From contig JAPDRN010000025.1 of the NCBI GenBank assembly GCA_030247855.1, positions 62,001-126,000 of the forward strand: a stretch of DNA of 64,000 nucleotides. Direction: 5' to 3'. The translations under genes and the position numbers were made by a program. Of the stretch, positions 21,815 to 32,801 are shown piece by piece (the stretch's first letter is position 1; the number at the start of each line of letters is the position of its first letter). The notes under the pieces are model-generated. The model saw only the letters and a program-made list of their open reading frames with translations. It made no database searches and was not told the origin of the DNA. Source of the DNA: Knufia peltigerae (taxonomy: Eukaryota; Ascomycota; Eurotiomycetes; Chaetothyriales; Trichomeriaceae).

Positions 21815-22869
21815 ACTGTCGATTCAGAGATAGCAAGGCGAGGTGGTGATCGCTACTTTCTGAGAGCTGGCGACACGGCTTGTCAAACCAGTGTTTAGTA
21901 GATATTTGCGTTTATATAGACAGTGAGATGTGCGGGATACCAGAACGAAGACCAGACTGCCGGCAACCTGGGGTCCCCTCAAAACAGTTTGCTAAAAAGG
22001 TTAGTTACCTTAGAACCCCAAGAGATCCGAGACGCGCAATTTGAATCTTGGTTGTATACGATACCTCGTTCCGAAGAGTGTGGACTATTTCCGCCCACTC
22101 CACAATCATGGGCCAACTCGTACACGAAATCACTAGGGGTCTGAGTTTGAGGCCAGATTTATGTTTGGCGGTGCTATCGAACCTTCTTGTGCATAGAGTA
22201 TAAAGTATCTGATTCCCGAGCCACGTCTCGATTGGTAGGGTAGCGTCCACTCATCGCCTCGCTGGCATGAGCATGTCCGATAGGTTCGTCTGAATATGAC
22301 ATCGCTGGTATTCTTCCACACCTCAACAGCTTGATCTAGTTCACCGAGAATGGACTCAATTCTATCAGAAATCGCACATTCTCTTGTGTGGCTACTGCCG
22401 ACCAGTCTGCACCGTACCTTCGAAGTGATCGGGCTTTGTCTTATGTTCCCTCTCTAGGTGTATGCCATCTGACGGTGCGGAGTCTTCAATTCTTGAAGGA
22501 TGCCTCTCGAAAGTGACCTTCCAATTCAAATGAAACCACCGAGAAATTGAGGCGTTGGATGTGGTTTTAAGGACTGCATCACGACTCGCATGCGAACCGA
22601 TAAGAGCAAAGTCCCATTGAAGTGAAAGGAGCCGTGACTGACTTTGCAGCTGTCCTTGCTAGAAGTTGACATAATTATCTCTGAAAACTGAAAAAGAAGC
22701 GCGAGAAAACAGCAAAAAGGGCGGTACTTGAAGACAATCCATTTGATTTGATTGCTTTAGCACACTCACAATTCTCAACACGTGATAGCCTCTTCAGCAC
22801 TTGAACTCATGTCGAGCGATTATCAATCACGGTCTTTTGGTCGATCATGAACCTCAGTTTTCGATGAGC
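21815..22869. other. Intergenic region with unassigned open stretches
   Basis: About 1 kb between the hydrolase start and the permease stop. On the minus strand, open stretches near 22133-22640 (one with LGELDQAVEVWKNTSD) look weakly protein-like, but they lack a usable start and a recognisable family. I cannot call a gene. Confidence 0.3.
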
Positions 22870-24955
22870 CTAGAAGATGCTTCTGATGCCAGCCATGATG
22901 TAGCCCTTGGGACCCGTCAACTTCTTCTCTTCCTGCAGCTCCTGGATGCTGGCACGTCTCTGTTCATCCGAAACACCGAAACCACTAATTAATTGTCGTT
23001 GGCTCTCTCTCATACCCGTGTAGATATCGATATCCTCCAGTCGAATGAAAAAAGGCCGGTCGGAGGGCCGCGAGAACCAGCTATAGACCTTCCATAACAA
23101 GTACAGAAATACAAGAAGGGGACCAGCGAGATATAGTTTGAAAAAGGTGGTGGCATCTAGGTTGGGTCCACCGACGGGATAAAGTGCCACGTAAAACTGA
23201 CCGACCAAGCCGATAACAGCGATAAGTAAGCATAAGTAGGAGCCCCAAATTCCAAAAACGGCCTTAAAGGGGAGTTCGTCCAGACCATGACCGTTCGCTT
23301 TCCTACGAGAAGCTGTCAATCATCGAGATTTAGAAAAGAGACATAGAGCTTATTACTTACCAGGCGGCGCGGAAGCGAATATGAGCGATGGCAATTCCAC
23401 TATAGACGAAGAGAACAGTAAGACCTGTGAGTGATAGGAGCCAACTAAAGATAACCCCTCCATCTTTAGCTAGGTTGATAAATGCCAGGCAACCAAAGAG
23501 TAGTTGCAAGATAACGACGGACACAGGACGACCCTTTTTGTCGACATAAGCTAAAATCTTAGGACCCATACCTATCGCTGAGATTAGTAGCTAATAGAAA
23601 GATAGGAATAAAATTCTTATACACACCGTTTGCCGCGAGAGCCTGAATAGTTCGGGTTGACCCATAAGTAGCCGAGTTAGCGACACTCATAACCGCTATT
23701 AAGATAACGGCATTAAAAATCGACGGGAGGACCTTGATTCCTGCAAGCTGAATCGCAATAACGAAAGGCGAGTGCCGTGATTCGGACCCCTCGCTTTGAT
23801 ATAAGGGACTATTCGCCGGTACAATTAGACCGACGAGTAGAAGATTAACGACATAGAAGATAGCGAGACGCCAGACGACCTGCTTCGAGGCTCGCGGTAT
23901 CTCTTTTTCTGGGTTCGCTGCCTCGGCTGCAGCTAGTCCAGCTAACTCGGTACCCGTATAAGCGAACGCTGCTGTAACAAAGACGCCGCAGAAGCCGTGA
24001 AATCCGTTAAGAAATGCGGAATAAGGGTCATTCCTAATTTCAAACGCATTAGCTTCGCCCGAGGAGCCATAAGTCATATATCATTTACCAGTATCTTCCA
24101 CCAATGTAGCCTCGGTGATCTGTAGGGACACCCCCAACGTTAATGATAATGCTGAGAATCATGAAACCGATACAGGCGATAATCTTGATCAAACTGATAA
24201 CGAATTCAACCTCGCCATAGCCTCGTACACCAAATATCTGGATAGCCACTAAAGCAGCTAGTAGCGGGATGATCCACGCAGTATTGTTGATGCCCTCTGA
24301 TCCAGGCCAAAAGTGAATAATGTTGCACGCAGCCGAAAGTTCGAAGGGAAGGGTCGTCATCCAACTAATAGCGTATTCCCAGCCACATGCAAACCCGAAG
24401 GAGGGATCGACGAATCGACAGATGTACATGGTGAAGGCACCGTTAACGGGGTACATAACGGATAATTCCGCGAGACCCTGCATCATGAAGAAGCTGAACA
24501 GCCACATTAGCTAAGATATCACTAGCTTATCGAGATCCATTAAGTATACATCATAATACCTAGAGAATAAGTTACTAACGATTCTGTATCACCTGACGTA
24601 AGATTTACCAATAAGGAGGAAACCTAGAAATACCGAAGCAGGTCCACCAGTCTGGAAAGCACTGCCAGAGCCAACGAAAAGACCGGCGCCAATCGCACCG
24701 CCACTAAGCGCTACGATTAGTATACGTAAGTTGAAGACAGTAGGAACCAACTCACATGGCAATCATCTGCATGTGTCGACCTTGCAGAGAGCGGTGCAGC
24801 CGGTTCTGGTCGGTTTCCACCATTGCACGATCCTCGGGATCCACACTCAATTGCCGACCATGTGTATGGTCGGTAAAGGAGGCACGTTCTGGATGGGATG
24901 GAACCTCCTTACGGTTATCCTCACCGATCGTATGGTTTTCGCTCTTGAGACTCAT
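22870..24955 (-). CDS. Amino-acid permease (YAT/APC family)
   Basis: A plasma-membrane amino-acid:proton symporter with about 12 TM segments. Seven exons join through six canonical introns. After a hydrophilic N-terminus (ATG at 24955, MSLKSENHT), splicing gives RHMQMIAIGGAIGAGLFVGSG, the conserved TM1 motif. Then come ELSVMYPVNGAF in TM2-3, FACGWEYAISWMTTLPFEL, FAYTGTELAGLAAAEAANP, which is the signature loop, and WRLAIFYVVNLLLVGLIVP. The C-terminus has ESQRQLISGFG and ends at 22870. Several acceptors only make sense at the second AG available (before TGGCGG, CTTCTTC, GAATGAC), but all then restore perfect frame. The specificity is unknown. The genes on either side (an isochorismatase-like hydrolase, and a histidinol-dehydrogenase-like gene further on) hint at nitrogenous substrates. 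Confidence 0.88.
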
Positions 24956-25209
24956 CTTGACGACAATTGGGAAGAGGGAGGGGCACAGAGAGATATGGAA
25001 AGATAGGGAACGAAAGAAGTGTTGGACGCGCAGGCAGTTTATAAAAGCGATAAGCTTCGCAAGCATTCGGGTAAATCGAGAGCATTTGTGCTGGGCAAGG
25101 CTCTAGTAAATTTGTGGAGTGATCATATGGTGTTGGACCCATGCTTAGCCTCGACCAAATCAAGGCGGGCAGGGCTCGGATATGGAACAGCCGCGGGTAG
25201 ATGAGTTCG

Positions 25210-26045
25210 CTCTCGGGCCGTGTTTCATCGTCGCCAGATGTCAACCGAGCGAAGAATGTGGATTTTCCCAATGGAGACCGTTCATCTGGTACTATCCCGG
25301 CCGCGTCTGAGGAGCCGGAGAATGCCACTGGCGGAAGCCGTGTGTGAGGTTTGGGTGGTCTGTAGCAGAAAAAGATACCCATTGCGCCTGCAGCCCATAT
25401 GGCAAATCCGATCTACTGTTCAGGAGGCAGTTAGACTGTCTTGTTTCAAGACAGAGACCAACTGCACCACATACAAAGTACCTGCGCCATCCAGATTTAT
25501 TTGTATTGCCAGCATGTAGACTCTACGTAGTCAACGTACTTCCTATGAGAAGCCCACTGATAATCGATAGGGAAGCAGCCAACTGAGAGTTCCTTGAGCC
25601 ACTACACCTAGTCTTCGGAAGGAATGATGTAAAGGAGCAAGGGAAAATTCTACAAGGTCGCCATTTTCTGAGTAGAATCTCACTGGGCACACCATGCATG
25701 AGTGGTACCTTGGCAAATCCAAACCGGATCAACGCTTGAGGTGCAATCAGCCTGTAAATATTCTTAGATCCTGGTGCGATACCGGCTCTGATCATGGCGA
25801 TGAGACCTGATCCGACCAACAAGGATTTGTAAGCCTGAAAGGTGTCTAAGGCCATACACATGCTGGGGCCAATTGTTACTTGAACCAGAACAAGGGCTTT
25901 GATGACCCAATATCCGGCAGTAGTGTTGTTTAGGTCTGCTTCGATGAAGGAAAGGTGTCATCAAGACTGGATTAATAAGGATCCCAGGGAATGGTCGACG
26001 GTACTTATCACGGATGGCGGACCCGAGAGGGACATATTCTGACAA
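25210..26045 (-). pseudogene. Remnant of an unidentified membrane protein
   Basis: Two patches of protein-like sequence lie on the minus strand with broken frames between them. One (about 25680-25960) reads GYWVIKALVLVQVTIG followed by a hydrophobic run and FGFAKVPLMHGVP. The other (about 25210-25430) reads IGFAIWAAGAMGIFFCYRPP and then a polar tail. Both look like pieces of a multi-pass membrane protein, perhaps an MFS carrier, but no signature motif fixes the family. No single model joins them, so I call a remnant with low confidence. It lies between the amino-acid permease start (24955) and an AT-rich segment. Confidence 0.3.
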
Positions 26046-26219
26046 TAGATCAAAAGGAGCAAATAAGCATAGGTAATCTAGGTGCGAATGTGAATCTCGG
26101 CTTCTTCCTCGCCATCACTGTGGATGAAGTTTTATATACTGACAGGAGAGTCAACGTTGTCGATATGGACGGCCTCGGAGTCTGTCTCTGCCTTTGTTTA
26201 CTGGGATTTGCAAACTTTA

Positions 26220-26528
26220 AGTGTATATTTTAAATAGTAAAGTTTTATTTTTTAAGAGCATTTACAATCCAAAAACTATTAATCTTAAAAATAATGCAAT
26301 ACATAAGCCAAAGTCCTTTAGACCAATTCACAATAAGAAATTTGTTTAGTATAAAAGCTGTTTCACAGTAGTGATCAATTACCTGAACATCAAGGACAAA
26401 GCAGAGAGAATTGTCACCGAGATTAAAAGCCTGCACAAACACATGTTGACAATAGTGCCTGGGAGGCTCCAACAGATACCGCGGATAAGAAAACATCAGC
26501 CGGACAAGAATCGACTTCAAATTCGAAG
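26220..26528. other. AT-rich segment, possible mutated mobile-element relic
   Basis: This stretch is much richer in A, T and TpA than its surroundings. On the minus strand it has a 91-codon frame (26245-26520) rich in Ile, Phe, Asn and Lys, with no recognised family. It directly abuts a short-chain dehydrogenase that lacks its N-terminus. A repeat-induced-point-mutation (RIP) relic of an inserted element would explain both features, but the element type is not visible. Confidence 0.35.
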
Positions 26529-27432
26529 GCTCCGCAAGCCCTAGCCGTGCGGGCTGACATGAGCAAAAGTAATGATATCCATCGATGTATATTTACCACC
26601 ATACGTCACTTGGGCCGCCTGGACGTCGTGATCTCGAACAAGGGCTGGACGAGTATGCGCAACTTTGCCTATCTGGACGATAACATGATCGAGTCCGAAT
26701 GGGATACCTGCTTCAACATCAACGCCAAATCGCGCCTTCACTTGTTCCACGCGGTACGGTCGTATCTGATCGCCACGAAAGGAGCTCTCGTCAGTGTGGC
26801 TTCACTCGCCGGTGTCATCCCCAGCGGGAGTTCCATTGTACGTAGGACATATTCTAGCCGGACTGTTCTTTGGAAACTTTCTGTCCGTTTGATTGCAATA
26901 AAGATGAAATGAGGCTTCCTATTGAAGAGTACTCGACGGCTAATTTGTTCTTTGCTCAATATATACAGCCATACTCCGTCACCAAAGCCGCCCAAATCCA
27001 CTTGAACAAGATTCTCGCGAAGATTTCAGGACCAGAAATCCGTGTCAACTCGGTCTGTCCTGGCATATTGCTCACGGTCAGTACAAAACACTCTTCTCTT
27101 TGCCTCGAGCACGCTTTGTGTGGATAGTGCCACCGGCATGGTGTAGGAATGGGGTCATAGCTCCCCTACGGAGACTCTCAAAGCAGCGACCCAGAAGAGT
27201 GTACTTAAAAAGATTGGCGGATGTCGAGGTTAGTCTGTCTTCCTTACTCTGTCTAAAGTACCTAGGCGCACATTATCCTCTTCCCAGATGGATGTGTTGG
27301 AAATACGAATGCAGGAAACTGATCTGGAGCACCGAAATTTAGGATGGAGCAAAGCAGATAGCTCTGTTGGCTACAACGAGATCTATCACTGGGCAGAATG
27401 TAATTATAGATGCAGGATGGTTATCTTCTTAG
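26529..27432 (+). pseudogene. Broken short-chain dehydrogenase/reductase
   Basis: SDR-like sequence with the N-terminal cofactor motif missing. It begins at about QALAVRADMSKS and continues GRLDVVISNKGW (NAG changed to NKG). Then come the active-site Ser in VSVASLAG, an intron (GTACGT...CAG), the intact YSVTK active site and IRVNSVCPGIL. After the next intron, EWGHSSPTETLKAATQK shifts frame by one base into VYLKRLADVE. Further on, the C-terminal TGQNVIIDAGWLSS is in yet another frame and ends at 27432. Loss of the 5' end at the AT-rich junction plus at least one frameshift makes it a pseudogene. Its functional ancestor was a normal, catalytically complete SDR. Confidence 0.75.
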
Positions 27433-27506
27433 TGGAGGAGATTAGCAGGCAACGACTGCAGCCGTTGCCACTATATTCGTACGGTTGTCTGCCTAAACAT
27501 TGTAAG

Positions 27507-29010
27507 CTAGCTAGAGTTCACAGCGGAGCTAAGTTGCGGCAATGAAAGCTCATTGCGTGTCTGCTCGATCCACCCAATCTTGTCTCCCAACAGCTCTGCC
27601 GCGCGCAAGTCGCCGGACCTCGCATGCGCCTCGAAGGTTTCAGCTCTTGCTGCTCGTCCACATAGCCGGCCCAATTTGCCGGACGCATCCGAGTTTCGGA
27701 CCTCTTGATAGGTCTGCGTGCGTATGAATTTACCGACCCAGAGACCGCCGGTGTACCGAGAGGCTTTGCGAGTCGGGAGTACGTGATTGGTTCCAATACA
27801 CTGAGATAACTGAGTCAGATGAAATTCTGGAGAATGGATTACGAGGATCTCAAATGACGTGTGGGAGTGGCTTACTTTGTCACCGTATGACACACAAGTG
27901 TTCTTGCCCAAGAAGATGGCGCCATAATTGGTCATTTTTTGGAGAGCTTCACGCGGATTCTCCGTCAATATCTGAACGTGCTCCGATCCATATTCGTCGG
28001 CGACCTCGTAGGCCTGGTCCAATGTATCCGTTATGATTACCTCGCCAAAATCCCTCCACGAGACCGACGCAATTGGGGCGGTCGGTAAGACTCTCAACAG
28101 CTCGTCAATGCAGCGCAACGTCTCCCTACCGACCTTCTCACTGTTGGTGATGAGTTGCGCCGGGGTGTCTGGGCCATGCTCACACTGGGAAAGCAGGTCA
28201 ACGGCACACATATAGGGGTCGGCATGCTCATCGGCGAGGATAAGGACTTCTGTCGGCCCTGCGAAGAGGTCGATCCCGACCTGGCCGAACATTTGGCGTT
28301 TCGCGTCAGCCACGAACGCGTTGCCGGGTCCAGCGAGGAAATCGACCTTAGCGATGGTCTCAGTGCCCAGTGACATGGCTGCGATGGCTTGGACGCCACC
28401 TAATATGAAGATCTCGTCGGCGCCAGCCAGATGCATGGCCGAAATGGTCGCGGCGGGAAGTTTACCGGCAATAGGTGGTGTGCAACCGATGACATGCTTG
28501 ACCCCGGCGACCTTGGCGGTCAGGATGGTCATGTGTGCACTGGCAAGCAAGGGGTATCTTCCTCCCGGGATATAACTATATCGTCCTCGTCGTTAGCTAA
28601 GTCACAGTCGGGACAGAGGAAGAGTGTCATTACCATCCCACTTTTTCAATGGGGTTATTTTTCTGACCCAGGAAGACGCCCGGCTGAATCTCAAACTCGA
28701 ACTCATGGAGAGATGACTTTTGCTTTTCTGCAAAGGCACGAACATTGTGCTGGACTTCCCTGATATCTTGGATGATCTGTGGATCGACCGTGGCCATGAT
28801 GTCGTCGATTTGCTTCGCAGAGAGTTTGAAATCCGCCGGTGACCACGAGTCGAACTTTTGAGAGTACTGTCTAACAGCAATATCGCCGTTGGCTCTAATA
28901 TTGTCGATGACATCCTTGACAATGCTGGAGACATCCACCTTCGGCGCATTTTGAGCCTCCGACCCCTCTTTGGATTTAAGTCGTCGCACGCCCATCTTTT
29001 GCTGGACCAT
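27507..29010 (-). CDS. Bacterial-type histidinol-dehydrogenase-like enzyme (HisD family)
   Basis: A zinc- and NAD-dependent dehydrogenase of the HisD family, about 430 residues and single-domain; it is not the usual fungal trifunctional HIS4 enzyme. Motifs: YIPGGRYPLLASAHM, GGVQAIAAMSLGTETI, GPGNAFVADAKRQ, DLFAGPTEVLILADE, LLSQCEHGPDTPAQL (Zn-binding Gln and His), GSEHVQI (catalytic Glu-His) and GTNHVLPT (Zn-binding His). Two introns: one after EKVGW, and one (GTAAGC...CAG) between GDK and CIGTNHVLPT that stays open in frame and would be missed by simple ORF calling. The ASAHM variant of the PGG region resembles HisD paralogs such as sulfopropanediol dehydrogenases more than biosynthetic HisD, so the substrate may be another amino or sulfo alcohol. 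Start at 29010 or the nearby Met at 28995. Horizontal transfer is plausible. Confidence 0.85.
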
Positions 29011-29410
29011 CGATCCTTGTTCTCGGTCTGTTTCTAGATAAGGTAGACTAGATATTGATGATTTATGGTGTTGACGGCAAATCACTGATAGTTGCTTCTC
29101 TGGTTTGTTAGCCTTGGTCTTAACAATTATGTCGATTGGGACATGACCAGAGAGATCTCTTGATGCGCTACGGAGTACATTCCGTAAGGTCCTCGGGCCA
29201 ACTAAGGTATGTCCCCTCACCATGCGGCTCCAGTCTTGCCGACAGATCCCCATGGCTAGAATCTCCAACGATTCAACGAACTGTGGGTCGTCTCAGCCTT
29301 GCCTCCAAGGGGAAATTCCATGAGCCTGGGTACCACGTGATCCACGTGATCGGAAAGGGGCCTTCAATGGTTTGGTAGTGTTATAAGACCACAGCTGTAG
29401 AGCAAGAGTA

Positions 29411-29854
29411 ATGGCCTTGACGCTTTCCAAGAGGCCTCGTCGCCTCGCTATGCCACAAATTCCGCGTTTGACTGGCGTCTCGCCCGAAGTCGGTCCCATC
29501 GCGTATGGGATGATGGGTCTAACATGGGATGACCCTAACCCACCCAAAGAGCAGAGCCTGGCTACCATGCGAGCCGCTCTCGAAGCAGGTGCCACTCTTT
29601 GGAATGCAGGGACATTGTACGGCACCCCCGAGTATAATTCAATTCACTTGCTGGCCGAGTATTACTCGAGATACCCGGATGACAGAGACAAGGTCGTCGT
29701 TTTCCTCAAGGGAGCCACGGTTCCCCCTCCGAAATATATCGACGGATCTCCAGAGAACATCCGACGCGAGATAGACCGGTGTATTTCAATTCTGAACGGC
29801 GGGAAGTCCATCGACAACTTGCGCTATAGACTAAATAAAACAGGGAATAATTAA
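29411..29854 (+). pseudogene. C-terminally truncated aldo/keto reductase
   Basis: 147 codons that match the first half of an aldo/keto reductase of the fungal pyridoxal-reductase-like type. The start of the barrel (GPIAYGMMGLTW), the active-site Asn/Tyr stretch (TLWNAGTLYGTPEYNS), DRDKVVVFLKGA with the catalytic Lys, and SPENIRREIDRC are present. A complete enzyme has about 330 residues. Here similarity stops after LNGGKSID, and the frame ends in unrelated residues (LRYRLNKTGNN). AT-rich sequence follows to about 30040. There is no donor site that would rescue the missing half, so I read it as a 3'-truncated copy that cannot form a full barrel. Codon 1 could also be the internal Met at 29453. 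Confidence 0.75.
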
Positions 29855-30041
29855 TAGAAGGGAGGCAGCAGGGAAGTTAGTGTTAAGTTATAGGCACGCT
29901 TATTCCTGCATATACAATTATAGACACAATCCATAGAATCAATCTATAAATGTAACTGTCTCTTTGATATATGCTAAAGGTCCCTGGTCATAGGAGTACC
30001 TATTGAGTATATAGTCCCGAGAGAACTTAGATCGTTCGTGA

Positions 30042-32801
30042 TTATACCTTCACTAGAAACGTGGAACGAGCAAACTCTGCCTTGGGTGGCCATTCAGATG
30101 GCAAAAAAGGACACGAGAACTCATATCTGCCAGATCCGATGGCACGGCCCTTCTCTTCTTCTCTTCTTCCATCCTGGCTCTTTTCCTGCCAGTCTGATGG
30201 CAATATAACCACTGCCTTTGAGTTTGGAGGTACAACGACCGTCATGCTAAATATCCCGTCCGCTTCATTGACTCTCCACGAGCATTCAACCCTCCCATAT
30301 GGGCTCTCATATGCCACTTTCGCACTCGTGATGGTGCCACCTGGAACCGGGCGGACTTTGATATTCTGCCATCCAGGGGTTATGGGGCTGATTCCACCCA
30401 CGCTCTTGTGCAGCCAGTTCGCGACGGAGCCCAATGCGTAATGATTGAAGCTGGTCATTTCTCCCGGGTTGATTGACCCATCCGGGAGGATACTATCCCA
30501 CCTTTCCCAGATGGTTGTCGCACCCATGGTGATTGGATAGAGCCAGGATGGGCACTTTCGCTCGAGAAGCATCCGGTAGGCCAGTTGGTGATTTCCCGTG
30601 TCGGAGAGCGCGTGGGTGATCAATGGGGTGCCGACGAAACCAGTCCCGATCCGATATCTGGCTTCGTGCACCAGGTGGCAGAGACGACTGGCCGATTTGG
30701 CGACCTGGGCCCTGCCTTCGAACAGTCCGAAGCAGAGGGCGAGCGCGTGTGCCGTTTGAGTGTCTCCAACGAGAAGGCCTGACGGGGCAATATATTCGTG
30801 TCTAAAGGCTTTCTTCACGGCGGAAGCGTCCTTATCGTAGCGGTCGGCATCTTCCGACTTACCAAGTAGCAGACTGACTCTGGCAATGGTTTCCAGCACT
30901 CGAACGAGATAGGCGTCGGCGACGAGAAGACTGTCCGTGCGAGCCGCTCCTGGCTCATCTGGCGGGGCAGCAGGATCCAGCCAGTCGCCGAATTGCCATA
31001 TGTTCTGGTTCCACAGACCGTTCGGACCTCGACTTATCCCGCTGTCCACCCAAGCTTTCATACTGGCGTACTGTCTGCGTAGGATCTCCAAATCCCCCGA
31101 GGTGTTGTATAAGTCCCAAGGTGTCAAAACAGTGACGTCGTGCCATACGCACTGAGGCCCCGGTGGAAAGGCTGGTTTGAAGACATCCGGCACAACGAGA
31201 CCGGGCACTCCGTCCTTCCCATCTGCGAGCTGTTCAGCCGACACATCCTCAAGCCAGCTACCGAGAAACCCCTGCGTGTCAAAAATGAAATTTGCTGAGG
31301 GACTGAAGACTTGAATATCTCCAGTCCATCCAAGCCGCTCGTCGCGCTGGGGACAATCGGTCGGCAGAGAAAAGAAATTACCCTTCATACTCCACAAAAC
31401 GTTGTCATGGAGTTTATTAATGAGAGGGTCGGAGCAGGAGAACCATCCGGTTCGTCTCATGTCGCTATGCATGACAAGAGCTGTGATATCGTCCTGGCTG
31501 GGCATTGTATCGTCAGTAGGCCAGCCATTTATTTGGACGTAACGGAAACCATGAAAAGTAAACTTCGGAGACCAAGTGAACGATTGCTGGCGAGACAATG
31601 TCACCTTATCGATGGGTTTGGCTTTTCTCAAAGGTCGTGTTCCAAGTTCCCCATTCTCAAGTACTTCTGCGTGACTGAACGAGATGGTATCTCCCTCGAC
31701 GTCTCCTGCCCCAGTCGCGGCTGGTAGGCGTACCTGCAACTTTCCAACCAAATTCTGACCAAAGTCGACCAGGGTTTTGCCAGCCTTCGACTTGAATATC
31801 TTCACAGGACATAATTTTCCCGTCACCCGTACAGGCGGAGACTCTGAAGCCAGGAGCCTCGCGGATGGAAACTCCAGCTCATCAGTTGATGTCCAGGATT
31901 GATCGTTGAAATTAGGATCACTATTCCAGCCTTCTTGTTCCTCACGAGAATCATAGTCTTCCCCATCGTAAATCTCACTGCGAGTGGTCGCACTTTGATG
32001 CGACTTCCATGTAGCATTCGAGACCAGTGTATGGCTGTCACCGTTTTCACAGAGGATCTCAAGTTGTGCGATGAATGCTAACCGGTCACCATAGATACAG
32101 CGTCTACTAGCCATTCCAATCTGACCAGCGAACCAACCCTCGCCAACTTCAACGCCAAATATATTGGGCTGGCCAGTAGCCAGTAGCGTCGTCACATCAA
32201 AAGTCTGATACAGTAATCTGTGGCCGTAGCTGGTCCACCCGGGAGCCATTTCCTCTTTGCCAACCCGCTGGCCGTTGATGAATGCTTCGTAAACGCCATG
32301 AGCTGTTATATAAAGGCGAGCTCGCAAGATCGTTCCTAGCTGTTCAGACAAGGGAAAGACCTTTCGGAAAAGCCAAGGCCGCATCGGTTCATTCTTTTTA
32401 GATCTGAACCGCGACGTCGTAAGCTTCGCCTTCCAGTCTCCTTTGGCAAGCAGCGCGGCCTCAACAAGGGCAGGATTCGACCACTCGGTGCTGATATTTG
32501 ATACACGGCCGGTCAAATCTACAGTCTTGCCCTGCGAGCGAACTTTTACCCAGGCCGACCTTCGTGAGTCGAGTGATTCGTCAGGCCAGGGCACTAGTAC
32601 TGAGTCCGAGCTCTCCACATGATATGTAATTCCCTCGACATTACCGTGCCCGCCAACTTGGATGTCGTACGATTCTTGCGACCAATCTTTGGTGTTGTCG
32701 TCCGCAGAGAAACGCCATGAGATTCGAGGTCTTGCATATCCGATACCGAACCCGGTGGGATGGTGTTCAAACGATACCGCTGAGATACGGATTGAAGCCA
32801 T
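30042..32801 (-). CDS. GH78 alpha-L-rhamnosidase
   Basis: A single 919-codon exon encoding a complete bacterial-type GH78 enzyme that removes terminal L-rhamnose from flavonoid glycosides, saponins or pectin side chains. Domains: an N-terminal beta-sandwich (HHPTGFGIGYARPRISW), then the alpha-L-rhamnosidase N and concanavalin-like domains (RLYITAHGVYEAFINGQRVG, GWTSYGHRLLYQT, GEGWFAGQIG). Next is the (alpha/alpha)6 catalytic barrel with DCPQRDERLGWTGDIQVF, whose acidic residues include the general acid, and GATTIWERWDS with the second catalytic Glu. The protein ends in the C-terminal beta domain (SVGGISPITPGWQNI). There is no signal peptide, so it is probably intracellular and would need imported rhamnosides. 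The lack of introns contrasts with its neighbours. It is divergent from an MFS porter at 33593 that could supply its substrate. Confidence 0.95.
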   Translation of the reverse strand: MASIRISAVSFEHHPTGFGIGYARPRISWRFSADDNTKDWSQESYDIQVGGHGNVEGITYHVESSDSVLVPWPDESLDSRRSAWVKVRSQGKTVDLTGRVSNISTEWSNPALVEAALLAKGDWKAKLTTSRFRSKKNEPMRPWLFRKVFPLSEQLGTILRARLYITAHGVYEAFINGQRVGKEEMAPGWTSYGHRLLYQTFDVTTLLATGQPNIFGVEVGEGWFAGQIGMASRRCIYGDRLAFIAQLEILCENGDSHTLVSNATWKSHQSATTRSEIYDGEDYDSREEQEGWNSDPNFNDQSWTSTDELEFPSARLLASESPPVRVTGKLCPVKIFKSKAGKTLVDFGQNLVGKLQVRLPAATGAGDVEGDTISFSHAEVLENGELGTRPLRKAKPIDKVTLSRQQSFTWSPKFTFHGFRYVQINGWPTDDTMPSQDDITALVMHSDMRRTGWFSCSDPLINKLHDNVLWSMKGNFFSLPTDCPQRDERLGWTGDIQVFSPSANFIFDTQGFLGSWLEDVSAEQLADGKDGVPGLVVPDVFKPAFPPGPQCVWHDVTVLTPWDLYNTSGDLEILRRQYASMKAWVDSGISRGPNGLWNQNIWQFGDWLDPAAPPDEPGAARTDSLLVADAYLVRVLETIARVSLLLGKSEDADRYDKDASAVKKAFRHEYIAPSGLLVGDTQTAHALALCFGLFEGRAQVAKSASRLCHLVHEARYRIGTGFVGTPLITHALSDTGNHQLAYRMLLERKCPSWLYPITMGATTIWERWDSILPDGSINPGEMTSFNHYALGSVANWLHKSVGGISPITPGWQNIKVRPVPGGTITSAKVAYESPYGRVECSWRVNEADGIFSMTVVVPPNSKAVVILPSDWQEKSQDGRREEEKGRAIGSGRYEFSCPFLPSEWPPKAEFARSTFLVKV

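Noticed and set aside
26245..26520. 91-codon minus-strand frame as a transposase
   Set aside because: No transposase motif can be recognised; I only note it as an AT-rich relic.
27800..27880. Continuous reading through the HisD-like gene
   Set aside because: The open segment between GDK and IGTNHVLPT has perfect GTAAGC and CAG ends and no homology, so it is an in-frame intron, not coding.
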